Shown: piece by piece, positions 7,328-16,400 of the stretch
How positions within the stretch are numbered: the stretch's first letter is position 1
Layout of the letters: each line of letters opens with the position of its first letter
From: a virus
Virus record (IMG/VR): IMGVR_UViG_3300040816_000004
Coordinates: 1 to 41,338 of that record
Reading direction: 5' to 3' (one strand)
DNA: 41,338 nucleotides
Notes under the pieces: model-generated
Databases searched by the model: none
What the model saw: only the letters and a program-made list of their open reading frames with translations
What the model was told of the DNA's origin: nothing
Translations under genes and position numbers: made by a program

Positions 7328-8874
7328 TAGTGGTCGAGCAAGCAAAGGCTCTAGCACTTAACCTGACAAATCCAAACAGGGTGCTAGACACAATACCAAC
7401 TGCCAAGGTTCTTAACTTCAAAGGCAAGGACTTGGTTGTCACACCGCATCGACAGGATGAGGTTAAGGTTCTGCGTAACTTGGGCATACAAGCCCCTGCG
7501 CCTATTCTGTATTACTACGATTGGGTAGGTCAGTTTACACCGTATGAACACCAGAAGATGACTGCGGCCTTTCTAACTATGAACTCTAAGGCTCTGGTGC
7601 TTAACGAGATTGGCACTGGTAAAACTCAGTCAGCTCTCTGGGCGGCAGACTACCTTATGAAAACAGGTTCTATTAAGAAGGTACTGATTGTGTCCCCGTT
7701 GTCTACGCTTGAACGTGTATGGGGCGATGGCATATTCATGGGCTTCCCTAACCGCAAGCATATAACTTTACATGGCACTGCGGCTAAGCGTAAGAAGCTA
7801 ATGGGTGTGGATGCAGACTTCTTTATTATAAACCACGATGGCTTCCCCATCATAGCCGAGCAAGCTATTGATATGTTCGACTTGGTTATAGTTGATGAGG
7901 CGGCTGTGTATCGTAACCCATCGACAAACAGATTTAAGATACTGCGTAAGTGGATGGCGAAGAACACAGCAACACGTTTGTGGTTGATGACAGGTACACC
8001 CACGCCGAATGACCCGACAGATGCTTGGGCGTTAGCTAAGTTGGTTGATAGCCCACACTGCACCAAGACATACACTGCTTTCAGAGAGCAAGTGATGATG
8101 AAGATTGGTCAGTGGAAATGGATACCAAGACCAGAGTCAGTGGATACTGTCAAACATATCCTACAACCTGCTGTCAGGTACACCAGAGATGAGTGCTTTG
8201 ACCTGCCAGATACAGTGTTCCAGACGCGCAAGGTCGAGATGACCAAAGAGCAGAAGCAACACTATCAGAAGATGCTACGTCATTTCGTTACAGAGATGGC
8301 GGAGGAAGGAACTATCACCGCTGTCAATGAAGCGGTCAAGTTACAGAAACTTGTTCAGATAGCATGTGGTGTGGCCTATGGGGATGATGGTCGCAACATA
8401 GAACTGGATTGTTCCCCGAGAGTTAACATTGTGAAGGAGGTAATAGATGAAGTAGGCGGTAAGGTAATTGTGTTCGTACCACTAACAGGAACACTACGCA
8501 TGTTGGAGCGAGAGTTAAGTAAGGACTGGACTGTTGGCGTTGTAAACGGAGAGGTATCCGCTAAGAAACGCAACGAGATATTCCAGAACTTTCAGAACGC
8601 TAAAGACCCGCATGTATTAATCGCTCACCCTGCGACTATGGCTCATGGACTAACCTTAACATCTGCATCGACAGTGATTTGGTATGGGCCAGTAACAAGC
8701 AACGAACAATACGTTCAGGCGAATGGTCGTATAGAGCGAATAGGTAAAAAACATGTATCGAATGTCGTGCATATCGAAGCTACCGAAGTGGAGTATCGGA
8801 TGTATGAACGACTCAAGAATAAGCAGAAGCTACAAGGCATACTGCTTGATTTGATACAGCAAGAAACGAGGTGA
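7324..8874 (+). CDS. SNF2-family DEAD/DEAH-type helicase or translocase
   Basis: From ATG 7324 the protein has 516 residues. AAGGAG lies about eight bases upstream; a GTG at 7315 would be too close to it. The ATPase core shows Walker A EIGTGKT (95-101), Walker B DEAA (191-194), motif III TGTP (223-226) and motif VI ANGRIERIG (466-474), in the order usual for SNF2 proteins. Such phage proteins are double-strand DNA translocases, probably remodelling replication or recombination intermediates. Coupling to the VRR-NUC gene suggests a joint nuclease-translocase activity, by analogy with fused or adjacent pairs in other phages. Confidence 0.93.
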   Translation: MIVVEQAKALALNLTNPNRVLDTIPTAKVLNFKGKDLVVTPHRQDEVKVLRNLGIQAPAPILYYYDWVGQFTPYEHQKMTAAFLTMNSKALVLNEIGTGKTQSALWAADYLMKTGSIKKVLIVSPLSTLERVWGDGIFMGFPNRKHITLHGTAAKRKKLMGVDADFFIINHDGFPIIAEQAIDMFDLVIVDEAAVYRNPSTNRFKILRKWMAKNTATRLWLMTGTPTPNDPTDAWALAKLVDSPHCTKTYTAFREQVMMKIGQWKWIPRPESVDTVKHILQPAVRYTRDECFDLPDTVFQTRKVEMTKEQKQHYQKMLRHFVTEMAEEGTITAVNEAVKLQKLVQIACGVAYGDDGRNIELDCSPRVNIVKEVIDEVGGKVIVFVPLTGTLRMLERELSKDWTVGVVNGEVSAKKRNEIFQNFQNAKDPHVLIAHPATMAHGLTLTSASTVIWYGPVTSNEQYVQANGRIERIGKKHVSNVVHIEATEVEYRMYERLKNKQKLQGILLDLIQQETR

Positions 8875-8878
8875 CGAT

Positions 8879-9283
8879 ATGAGTCTCAATGTAGACCAAG
8901 TGATTGAAGCGTACCTCAAGTATCGCAATCAGAAGGAGGCTCTTGAAGCTGAGATTAAAGATCAGGTCAAGGAACTCAAAGACAAGATGTCGAAACTTGA
9001 AGCGTGGATTAAGACGAAAGCTGATGCTGATGGTGTTACGTCATTCAAGACGAACCACGGTACTGCCTTTGTGACAACCAATGACTACGCGAATGTAGCC
9101 GATTGGGATGCTGTCTTATCTTTCATTAAAGAGAATGACGCATACGACATGTTAGAGAAACGGATAAGTAAGAACGCTGTCCGTGGCTATATAGATCAGC
9201 ATAAAGCTGTACCGTCAGGCGTGAATTACGGAACACGCATTGATGTAAACGTCCGTAAACCCGCAACTAAAATTGAAGACTAG
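8879..9283 (+). CDS. Conserved phage coiled-coil protein
   Basis: The 134-residue protein has an N-terminal coiled coil (about residues 17-48, with heptad-like Glu/Lys/Leu spacing) followed by a small domain with VTSFKTNHGTAFVTTNDY and VADWDAVLSFIKENDAYDML. I recognise this layout as a common phage family found near single-strand annealing and nuclease genes, but its function is unknown. GAGGTGA lies upstream of the ATG. Its place between the helicase and the candidate ssDNA-binding protein suggests a recombination accessory role, which is inference. Confidence 0.8.
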   Translation: MSLNVDQVIEAYLKYRNQKEALEAEIKDQVKELKDKMSKLEAWIKTKADADGVTSFKTNHGTAFVTTNDYANVADWDAVLSFIKENDAYDMLEKRISKNAVRGYIDQHKAVPSGVNYGTRIDVNVRKPATKIED

Positions 9284-9292
9284 GAGAAAATT

Positions 9293-10258
9293 ATGAACGA
9301 TATTATCCCAACCAATATCCAAGTACCCGCACACTTGGCCGATAAAATTGGTAAACCTTCTGCACTAGCAGACTCTTTGAGCGGCGGTATGACAACCGAA
9401 GGTGATGCGTACCCACGAATCTCAATCAAAGGCTCACGCTTCCGTATTGTCGAGGGCAAGAACGAAACTGTGCTTGACAGCAACGTACTAGAAGCTGTGA
9501 TTGTAGGGGCTAACCCAAAGCTATCGAAGACATGGTATGCGAAGGCATGGACACCAGATGCTGAACCGTCTGCACCAGACTGCTTCTCACTTAATGGCGT
9601 TAGCCCACATGTAGACAGCACTGACCCACAGAATGACCTCTGTGCTAGCTGTCCGCAAAACGCATGGGGTTCTAAAGTGACACCGCAAGGGCAACAGATT
9701 AAAGCCTGTGCTGACCAGAAGCGACTAGCTATCGTAGCGGCTGATGACCCAGAAGGTTCAATCTACTTGTTGCAAGTTACACCTGCGGCGCTGAAAGGAC
9801 TCAACGCATACCAGAAGGAGTTGTCAGTAAGAGGCATCGCCCCTGAGATTGTGCGTACCAAAGTATCATTTGATACCAGTGCGTCCTTCCCGAAGCTACA
9901 GTTTGGATTCGGAGGCTTCAACGATGAGCATACACAACAAGCTGTGGATAAGCTGTTTGGAACTGATGAGGTCAAGACTATCACAGGAGAACTTGCTCCT
10001 GCCAGTAAACCTGCTGAAGTGCCGGTTATAGAGAAGAAGCCCGAGCCTGTAGTCACTGCGCCTACACCAGAGCCAGTCGCGGCTGAGCCTGTGGATAAAC
10101 CTGCTCCTGTAAAAGGATTTGGTGCAAAGAAAGTCGAAGAGCCTACACCTGCCCCTAAGGTAGTTGAAGAGCCTAAGGCCGCACCAGTGGCTAATGGACA
10201 GGCTGATGACTTAGCGGCTGAGATTGCGGCTCTTGTAGGGGATGTAGCTGATGACTAA
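9293..10258 (+). CDS. Cys-cluster protein with acidic tail, possible ssDNA-binding protein
   Basis: The 321-residue protein has an ordered N-terminal domain (1-225) followed by a Pro/Ala/Glu/Lys-rich linker (about 232-300) and an acidic C-terminus ending GDVADD. Four cysteines, C97, C117, C120 and C139, could bind zinc, with DCFS, CASC and KACADQKR contexts. A folded core, flexible linker and acidic tail is the design of single-strand DNA-binding proteins, and no other SSB is visible in the replication block. I recognise the type as a common phage protein but know no proven function. The ATG has a TAGGAGA site. Confidence 0.75.
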   Translation: MNDIIPTNIQVPAHLADKIGKPSALADSLSGGMTTEGDAYPRISIKGSRFRIVEGKNETVLDSNVLEAVIVGANPKLSKTWYAKAWTPDAEPSAPDCFSLNGVSPHVDSTDPQNDLCASCPQNAWGSKVTPQGQQIKACADQKRLAIVAADDPEGSIYLLQVTPAALKGLNAYQKELSVRGIAPEIVRTKVSFDTSASFPKLQFGFGGFNDEHTQQAVDKLFGTDEVKTITGELAPASKPAEVPVIEKKPEPVVTAPTPEPVAAEPVDKPAPVKGFGAKKVEEPTPAPKVVEEPKAAPVANGQADDLAAEIAALVGDVADD

Positions 10259-10535
10259 TATTCCGCCACTTAACTTCACGAAAGTAGAAGCGTTGCGGAA
10301 ACATATGTTGTTGACTACAGGCAACATGGCTGAGTTACTTGGCGTATCACGGATGACTTACTATGGATGGGTAAAGGGCAAGTCTATCCGTAAGAAGAAC
10401 GATGAGAAAGTTCGTGATACACTGAGGGAATTACTTGCAGTCATGTCCGAAGGGTGGCCTCAACCAGAGGTTATTGCCATAGAGCAGAAAGAACGTTTCC
10501 AAAGGCTTCTTGAGATTTTAGGCAAACAAGACTAA
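10251..10535 (+). CDS. XRE-type helix-turn-helix DNA-binding protein
   Basis: This 94-residue protein carries a helix-turn-helix at residues 25-45 (NMAELLGVSRMTYYGWVKGK), followed by a basic stretch and a C-terminal helix. It probably regulates phage transcription or binds an origin. It overlaps the previous gene by eight bases, and a strong hairpin follows directly, so it ends a transcriptional sub-block. No partner repressor, integrase or lysogeny cluster is visible here, so a lysogenic role cannot be claimed. Confidence 0.85.
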   Translation: MTNIPPLNFTKVEALRKHMLLTTGNMAELLGVSRMTYYGWVKGKSIRKKNDEKVRDTLRELLAVMSEGWPQPEVIAIEQKERFQRLLEILGKQD

Positions 10536-10542
10536 GGTATAA

Positions 10543-10565
10543 GGGAGGGGGCTAAGCCCCCTTCC
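10543..10565 (+). terminator. GC-rich hairpin after the XRE gene (possible attenuator)
   Basis: The core pairs AGGGGGC (10546-10552) with GCCCCCT (10556-10562) around a TAA loop, and extends by three further pairs including one G-T. The tail is TTCCGTAAC and not a T-run, so termination would be partial or factor-assisted. The same design (GGGGGCT, loop, GCCCCCTTCC, TA-C) occurs on the minus strand at 40607-40622, also between genes and in the direction of transcription. Confidence 0.5.
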
Positions 10566-10586
10566 GTAACTGTGAAGGTAACAACA

Positions 10587-13445
10587 ATGGACACGCTGAG
10601 TTTTTTACAGCGGGTTCTACCGTCTGAAGGATACTATGTAACGACACTGATAAGCCCAGATAACAAAGTACAACAGGGCTTTTTTGATACGGTAGAAGAA
10701 CTCGCTAAAGCCTGTATAAGGCTATCATCATCACAGCCAGACAAGAATGTCTATTTCGCTGTGTCGGCTTTCAATACCAAGGGTAATAGAAAGCAAGATA
10801 ATGTTCGTGCAACTAAGCTAGTTGCTGTCGATGTGGATTGTGGAGAGGGCAAACCATTCCCCACATGGAAGGAAGGACTAACTGCACTAGGTAAGTTTGT
10901 CGCTGAGATGCGCTTACCCAAACCACTAATCATTCATTCGGGCAATGGCTTACACGCCTATTGGGTTCTTGATGCAGAGTTAGAGCCAGAGGAATGGAAG
11001 CCTCTAGCCGAAGCATTGAAGGAAGCCTGTGTAACAAAGGGCTTTGAGGTTGACCCTGCTGTACCTGCTGACAGCGCAAGAGTGCTACGCCCTGTTGGTA
11101 CTATAAACACCAAGGGTGGTAACGAAGTTAAGATGCTTGTAGATGCTGAGCCAGTAAGCGTTCAGACATTGCGGGATTGTCTAAGTTATTACTTCAAGCC
11201 CTCAGCTGCAGCCAGTATAGATCACACTCGTGAGAGCACGTTGCTGGATAATCTAGCAGTCAAGCAAGACTTCCCACCCGCCGTTGGCTCTGTAGTAGCA
11301 ACCAAGTGTAAGCAGATTGAGTGGGCTGTAGCTAACCAAGGGGATGTAGATGAGCCACTATGGTATGACATCATTGGTGTAGCGGCACATTGTATCGACC
11401 CAGAATCAACAGCAAAGGAGTGGAGCAATCAGCATCCGTCGTATGATGAGAAGACTACCTTACACAAACTCGCTCACTGGAGACAGTCCACTACAGGGCC
11501 GACAACATGTGCGAAGTTTGAAGCAGACCGTCCTAATGGGTGCAGAGGCTGTAAGTTCAAAGGCAAAATCGGTTCACCTGCCAGACTTGGGGTGCAGTAT
11601 CAAGAGGTGGCTGTTCCACAGAAGGCGTTAGATAGTGTTGCTAATGCTATCCCTATGCCTAAACCATTCAAGCGTACAGTGGATGGCATCAAAGTTACTA
11701 TAGACGATACCGATATAGACGTATGTAAGTTCGACATATACCCAGTTGGGTATGGACTAGACCACTCGCTAGGCTATGAGACTGTGAGGTTTCATTGGAA
11801 TAGACCACACATGGGGTGGCAAGAGATTTCGCTAAGACAGGCGTATCTAGCAGAGGGCAGTCGTGAGTTCGCTACAGCGATAGCAGACCAAGGTATTGTC
11901 CTATATAACAAAAGGCAAACGGAGTATTTTCAACTTATGATGCGGTCATATATGGAAGAGCTTAGACAAATCCGTGCCATGACCAACCTCTACTCAACTA
12001 TGGGATGGAAAGAAAAGAACACGGCATTTGTTATAGGCGACACACTAATTAAGCGAGATGCTAATGGTGCAGTCGAAGAAGAAAACATTAATCTATCAGC
12101 AGGAGTACAGCGTCAGGGCAACGAGTTGTACCCAGTAAAGGGAACGCTAGAGTCTTGGTCTACCCTTACATCTATAATGGAGAAGGCTGATCTCAAAGCG
12201 CATATGTTTGCGTTAGGCGTAGGCTTCTCAGCACCACTATATAATTTCACTGGCCTCAAAGGTCTGACTATATCCCTGTATGGTGCAACAGGTGGAGGTA
12301 AAACACTGGCACAGTATTGGGCGCAGTCTATATATGGCGACCCCGACAAGCTACACTTTGCGGCTAAGTACACACAGAACAGCCTGTTCTCACGACTTGG
12401 TACATACGCTAACCTTCCGTTAACCATTGACGAAGTTACCATGATGCAAGACAAAGAAGTCGGTGACTTCTGCTATTGGGTATCTCAAGGTAGGGATAAG
12501 GCTAGGCTCAACCGTAACGCAGAAGAACGTGACGCTAAGACTTGGGCTACACCTGTCATGGTGTCCACTAACAAATCGTTACAGAGTAAACTGATTGCAT
12601 CAGGGCTAGACACAGACGCTCAGATGGCTCGTATGCTAGAGGTGACAGTACCACAGAGTGCTATCTTCACAAGAAACTCAGAGGCAGGGCGTAAGATATA
12701 CGAAGCAATCCACTCTAACTATGGTCATGCAGGTAGGCTGTATATAAAGAACCTAGTAGAGATGGGCGAAGATGGCATCAATGCGGCAATAGCAGAGGCC
12801 ACCAATACATTCCACAGTAAGTACAAAGCTAGGTTCAGCGGTGAGGAACGGTACTGGGAGCAGTCTATTATCCTAGCAGACCTAGGTTTGAAACTGGCAA
12901 ATGACTGGGGCTTGATAAAGTTCGACTACCGCCAAGCAACCGAGTGGGTACTGTCACAGATTGGTGCTATCCGTAGGACTGTACAAGAGAACCAAGTGGA
13001 TTCATTCGACCTTATCGCAGAGTACATGGCTGACAGTGCAGACGCACAGGTCACTGTGATGCACACCTCAGGTCAGAAGCCACAGCCAGATTATAGCCGT
13101 ATACCAAGGGGCGATGTAAGAGTTCGCCTTGATGTATTCCGTAAGTCTGCGGCTGATCCGTTTGATAAAGGCACTATGATGGTTGACCGCACCCACTTCC
13201 GCAAATGGTTGTCGGTGCGCGGAGCTGACTACAAGTCATTCAAACAGGAACTTGTTGAGGAGAACGTAGTTGCCACGCCCAAGTCAGAGAAAGCATCACT
13301 TGGTAAGGACACGCCAATCAAACTGGCGCAGTCTTATGTGATTGGATTTAATCTGACACACCCACGCTTCCAGAGTTTGTTGGAAAGTGCAGATGTAGCG
13401 GCAGATGATTTAGCCTACGGTCAGCTTCAAGTTATCAAAGACTAG
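10587..13445 (+). CDS. Primase-helicase (AEP-like N-terminus, DUF927-type helicase C-terminus)
   Basis: From ATG 10587 (GAAGG eight bases upstream; a GTG at 10572 is less likely) the protein has 952 residues. The N-terminal third looks like an archaeo-eukaryotic primase: DVD at 82-84, SGNGLH with H123, and a RVLRPVGTINTKG segment. The C-terminal half resembles DUF927 helicases: a GWKEKNTAFVIGD segment, Walker A GATGGGKT (566-573) and Walker B LTIDEV (D615, E616). It would prime and unwind the template for the polymerase. A Cys-rich patch (TTCAKFEADRPNGCRGCKF) lies between the domains and may bind zinc. It is the last plus-strand gene. Confidence 0.9.
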   Translation: MDTLSFLQRVLPSEGYYVTTLISPDNKVQQGFFDTVEELAKACIRLSSSQPDKNVYFAVSAFNTKGNRKQDNVRATKLVAVDVDCGEGKPFPTWKEGLTALGKFVAEMRLPKPLIIHSGNGLHAYWVLDAELEPEEWKPLAEALKEACVTKGFEVDPAVPADSARVLRPVGTINTKGGNEVKMLVDAEPVSVQTLRDCLSYYFKPSAAASIDHTRESTLLDNLAVKQDFPPAVGSVVATKCKQIEWAVANQGDVDEPLWYDIIGVAAHCIDPESTAKEWSNQHPSYDEKTTLHKLAHWRQSTTGPTTCAKFEADRPNGCRGCKFKGKIGSPARLGVQYQEVAVPQKALDSVANAIPMPKPFKRTVDGIKVTIDDTDIDVCKFDIYPVGYGLDHSLGYETVRFHWNRPHMGWQEISLRQAYLAEGSREFATAIADQGIVLYNKRQTEYFQLMMRSYMEELRQIRAMTNLYSTMGWKEKNTAFVIGDTLIKRDANGAVEEENINLSAGVQRQGNELYPVKGTLESWSTLTSIMEKADLKAHMFALGVGFSAPLYNFTGLKGLTISLYGATGGGKTLAQYWAQSIYGDPDKLHFAAKYTQNSLFSRLGTYANLPLTIDEVTMMQDKEVGDFCYWVSQGRDKARLNRNAEERDAKTWATPVMVSTNKSLQSKLIASGLDTDAQMARMLEVTVPQSAIFTRNSEAGRKIYEAIHSNYGHAGRLYIKNLVEMGEDGINAAIAEATNTFHSKYKARFSGEERYWEQSIILADLGLKLANDWGLIKFDYRQATEWVLSQIGAIRRTVQENQVDSFDLIAEYMADSADAQVTVMHTSGQKPQPDYSRIPRGDVRVRLDVFRKSAADPFDKGTMMVDRTHFRKWLSVRGADYKSFKQELVEENVVATPKSEKASLGKDTPIKLAQSYVIGFNLTHPRFQSLLESADVAADDLAYGQLQVIKD

Positions 13446-16400
13446 AAGCCTTCATCATTTAGTCCGTATATTTCCATAAGTATTTGCAGGTCAGAACGTA
13501 TATTGGTAGGCGCAGTCTTCAAGTATCTCTGACCTGTAGGCATCTTAGCAGACTTAGCAGACCGCTTTGCTCTAGACCTAAAGTCTTTGAACTCAAACGC
13601 AGTGTTAGCGTGGATATCATTCCAGTCCATAACCATCATTTCAATGTCTAGCATACGGTCTAGGTCATCCTCGACAGACGCTTTTACATAAGCCGCAGTG
13701 TAGTCAGCCCGAAGTGCCTTGATGTAATCAGCCTTGTACTTACCCAATCTTACGATGTCGTTCTCTCTTGTGGCTACAGCAGGGTAGAAACCTGCCGCTC
13801 TAAAGAGTATCTGCCCCCAACTAGCGGAAGGGTCTATGACTTTGCCTTGCGAGTTTGTCACTACGCCAGAATCATAATAGGTAGATGCGTCTACTATGCC
13901 GCGCATGGCGGCTATTGGCGATTCACGGAACGCTTCAGTTAGCGTAAGTGTCTGGTCTCTAAGACCAACTGCACCTGCACCATACTTGGTTAGGTTTCCT
14001 GCTGTAACAAATGCACCTTCAACACCAGACCAAATAGGCCCGAAGAAGTTCTCAAGCTCTCGACCTGTGTCAGCGCCAGCTCTACCCGCACCAGTCAACG
14101 GAAGCATATCCCCAAAGCCTAGTCGGGTTGAGAATGTACCCGCCGCAATCTGATCTAGCCCGCCGCGCATGATGTACTTTGCAGATCCTGGGGCTAAGTC
14201 TTCAAACAACGTGATAAGAGATTCCTCTACGCCTGCCGATGTGATGCCAAACTTCTGCATGAGTGTGTCAATCAAATCAGCTAAGTCATCTGCGAATGGT
14301 AGACCCTTGAGTCCAGACATAAGCACAAGCATACCGATAAAGTACAGCCGACCCTTAGGACTCAGGCCTTTCAGCATCTGAATTGTGATGATAGAGAACT
14401 GCTTATAGATAAACAGATACTGGCCTACGTTGCCACGCGCCATCTCTGGGCGGTTAAACATGCCATATTCACCCTGCGAAGTATTCACAGCAGTACGAGC
14501 AAACGCAGTGGCTTCTGCTCTAAACTCTGCCAGTAGTTCGTTCTTCTGCTCAGTTGTTAGGCTGTCGAAGTTAGGTGTGCCAGCAATAGCCCGTTTCATG
14601 TGCAGACGATACCCTGCCAAAGCCGTGGCTCTACGGTTGAGTTGCTCTGTGTATGAGAACATACCCATCCACAGTTTGATTCCGCCTTGTAGCTTGTTGC
14701 TGTTGATACCACCTCTGGCTGTACCGACTAGAGCGTTAGCTTGTGCGGACTGTAGAACACCTTCTGATGTGGCGTCTGCTAGGAACAATGCCTCATCCGC
14801 AGTTAACTTATATTTTTTCTGTAGGGCTTCATCACTTACCAGTCTGTTGATATATGTGGCGTCAGCTAGTTTGCTATCACCTACGTTACGAGCGGCAATT
14901 TGCATTTCCATAGCGGCGTTACTGATTCCGAACCCGCCACCAAACCCTCTAGCCTCGTTGTAAGTGCCGAGGTAAGGGATAGAGTGTGTAGCCATAGAGA
15001 CAAGGTTGATACCAGCAGTGGCTATTGAACCACCAAGCTGTGCAACAACAGTCCACATCTTCAGACGAGAGCCAGTTTCACCTGACAGCAAGTCCTCAGT
15101 TGAGTCGTTGATGTTCGCACTGTCAGCATACCACTGCTGTAGTCCGAGTGCTGTGCCTCTGTAATCTTCACCTCTGCCGAGGTTCTTCATGGCCTTGCCA
15201 GACACACGGTTAGTAGCCTGTGGCATACCATCGCCTGCCATGTACTGATACATATAGGCATAGCGGTCATAATCATTTTGGGCTTTACGCATCTGCTCTG
15301 GTGTTAGGTCAGTGCGCTCTGTCTGAGCGTACAAGTCTTGCAGTTGCTTTGAGTTACCACGCCATAAGCTGTCGTCCAACATGATGTTGTTTAGACGGTG
15401 GCGGTAGAAAGCCTGACCTGCAATGTGTCCCTGCGTCTCAAGATATTCTGATGTGCTACGCACAACGTCTTGATCCCAACCTTTAACACCCGCTCTTTGG
15501 ATGCTCCTACGAGCACGTTGAGTCTGGGCAGTCAAAGCCTCCACAATACGTTCACGTTCTTCTGGGTTTATGTTCACATCTAAACGAGCAAGTGTATTCG
15601 TGAAGTCAGTCAGACTAAACTGCTGACCTAAGACTGAACCTTTACGGGTTGTCTCGGTCACTGCTCGGAAGGTTACGGCTCGCTCTGCACCTGACTCATC
15701 TGTAAGAGTAAACTCGGTGTCGCCAAACTCTGTATTTAGATTGTCAGCTATCTCGCGGGCATCCTTACGGCTACCAGCTTGGTAGTACGGCATGACTGTG
15801 CGCCATACATCATCCAACTTGACTACTTCGCCGTTAGCGTCAAACGCCACAACCCTAATCTGCTGGTTGCCACGGCGTGTGAACGGTACATACGATGTCA
15901 TTATCGTACGCTTAGCATTAAACTGTGCGTTCTGTGCCTGTACATCGAGAAGATACAAGTTACCAATCGCAGATGTTACGCGGTTAGCTTGGCTCTGTGA
16001 GTAGTTTTTAGCAGACAGTGAGTCCAACCCATCAATAATCTCTTGGAACTCTTGACCTTGGAACTTAGCAGCATCGTCTCTGCCCTGCTTAAAGTCCTGC
16101 ACCTTATCTTTATTAAACAGTGCACGGTTAAACTCTCTCAGGAACGTACGAGCATTAGTTACTGACTCGCTCTTATACTGGAAGCTACCGCCTTCCTGTC
16201 TTGCACCTTCTTGGTACAGACGAACGTACTGCTCCATGACCTTACGCATGACCATAGAATCTACGTCTGACATACCATAAGATTTTTTGAATTGGTTAAT
16301 AGTAGCGTCACGCTGGGCTATAGCCCCTTCGATAGTAGAACGAACTACATCAAGAGCAGACTGGTCTACCGCTGTTCTTTGTTCAGTGTAGATTTTCCAT

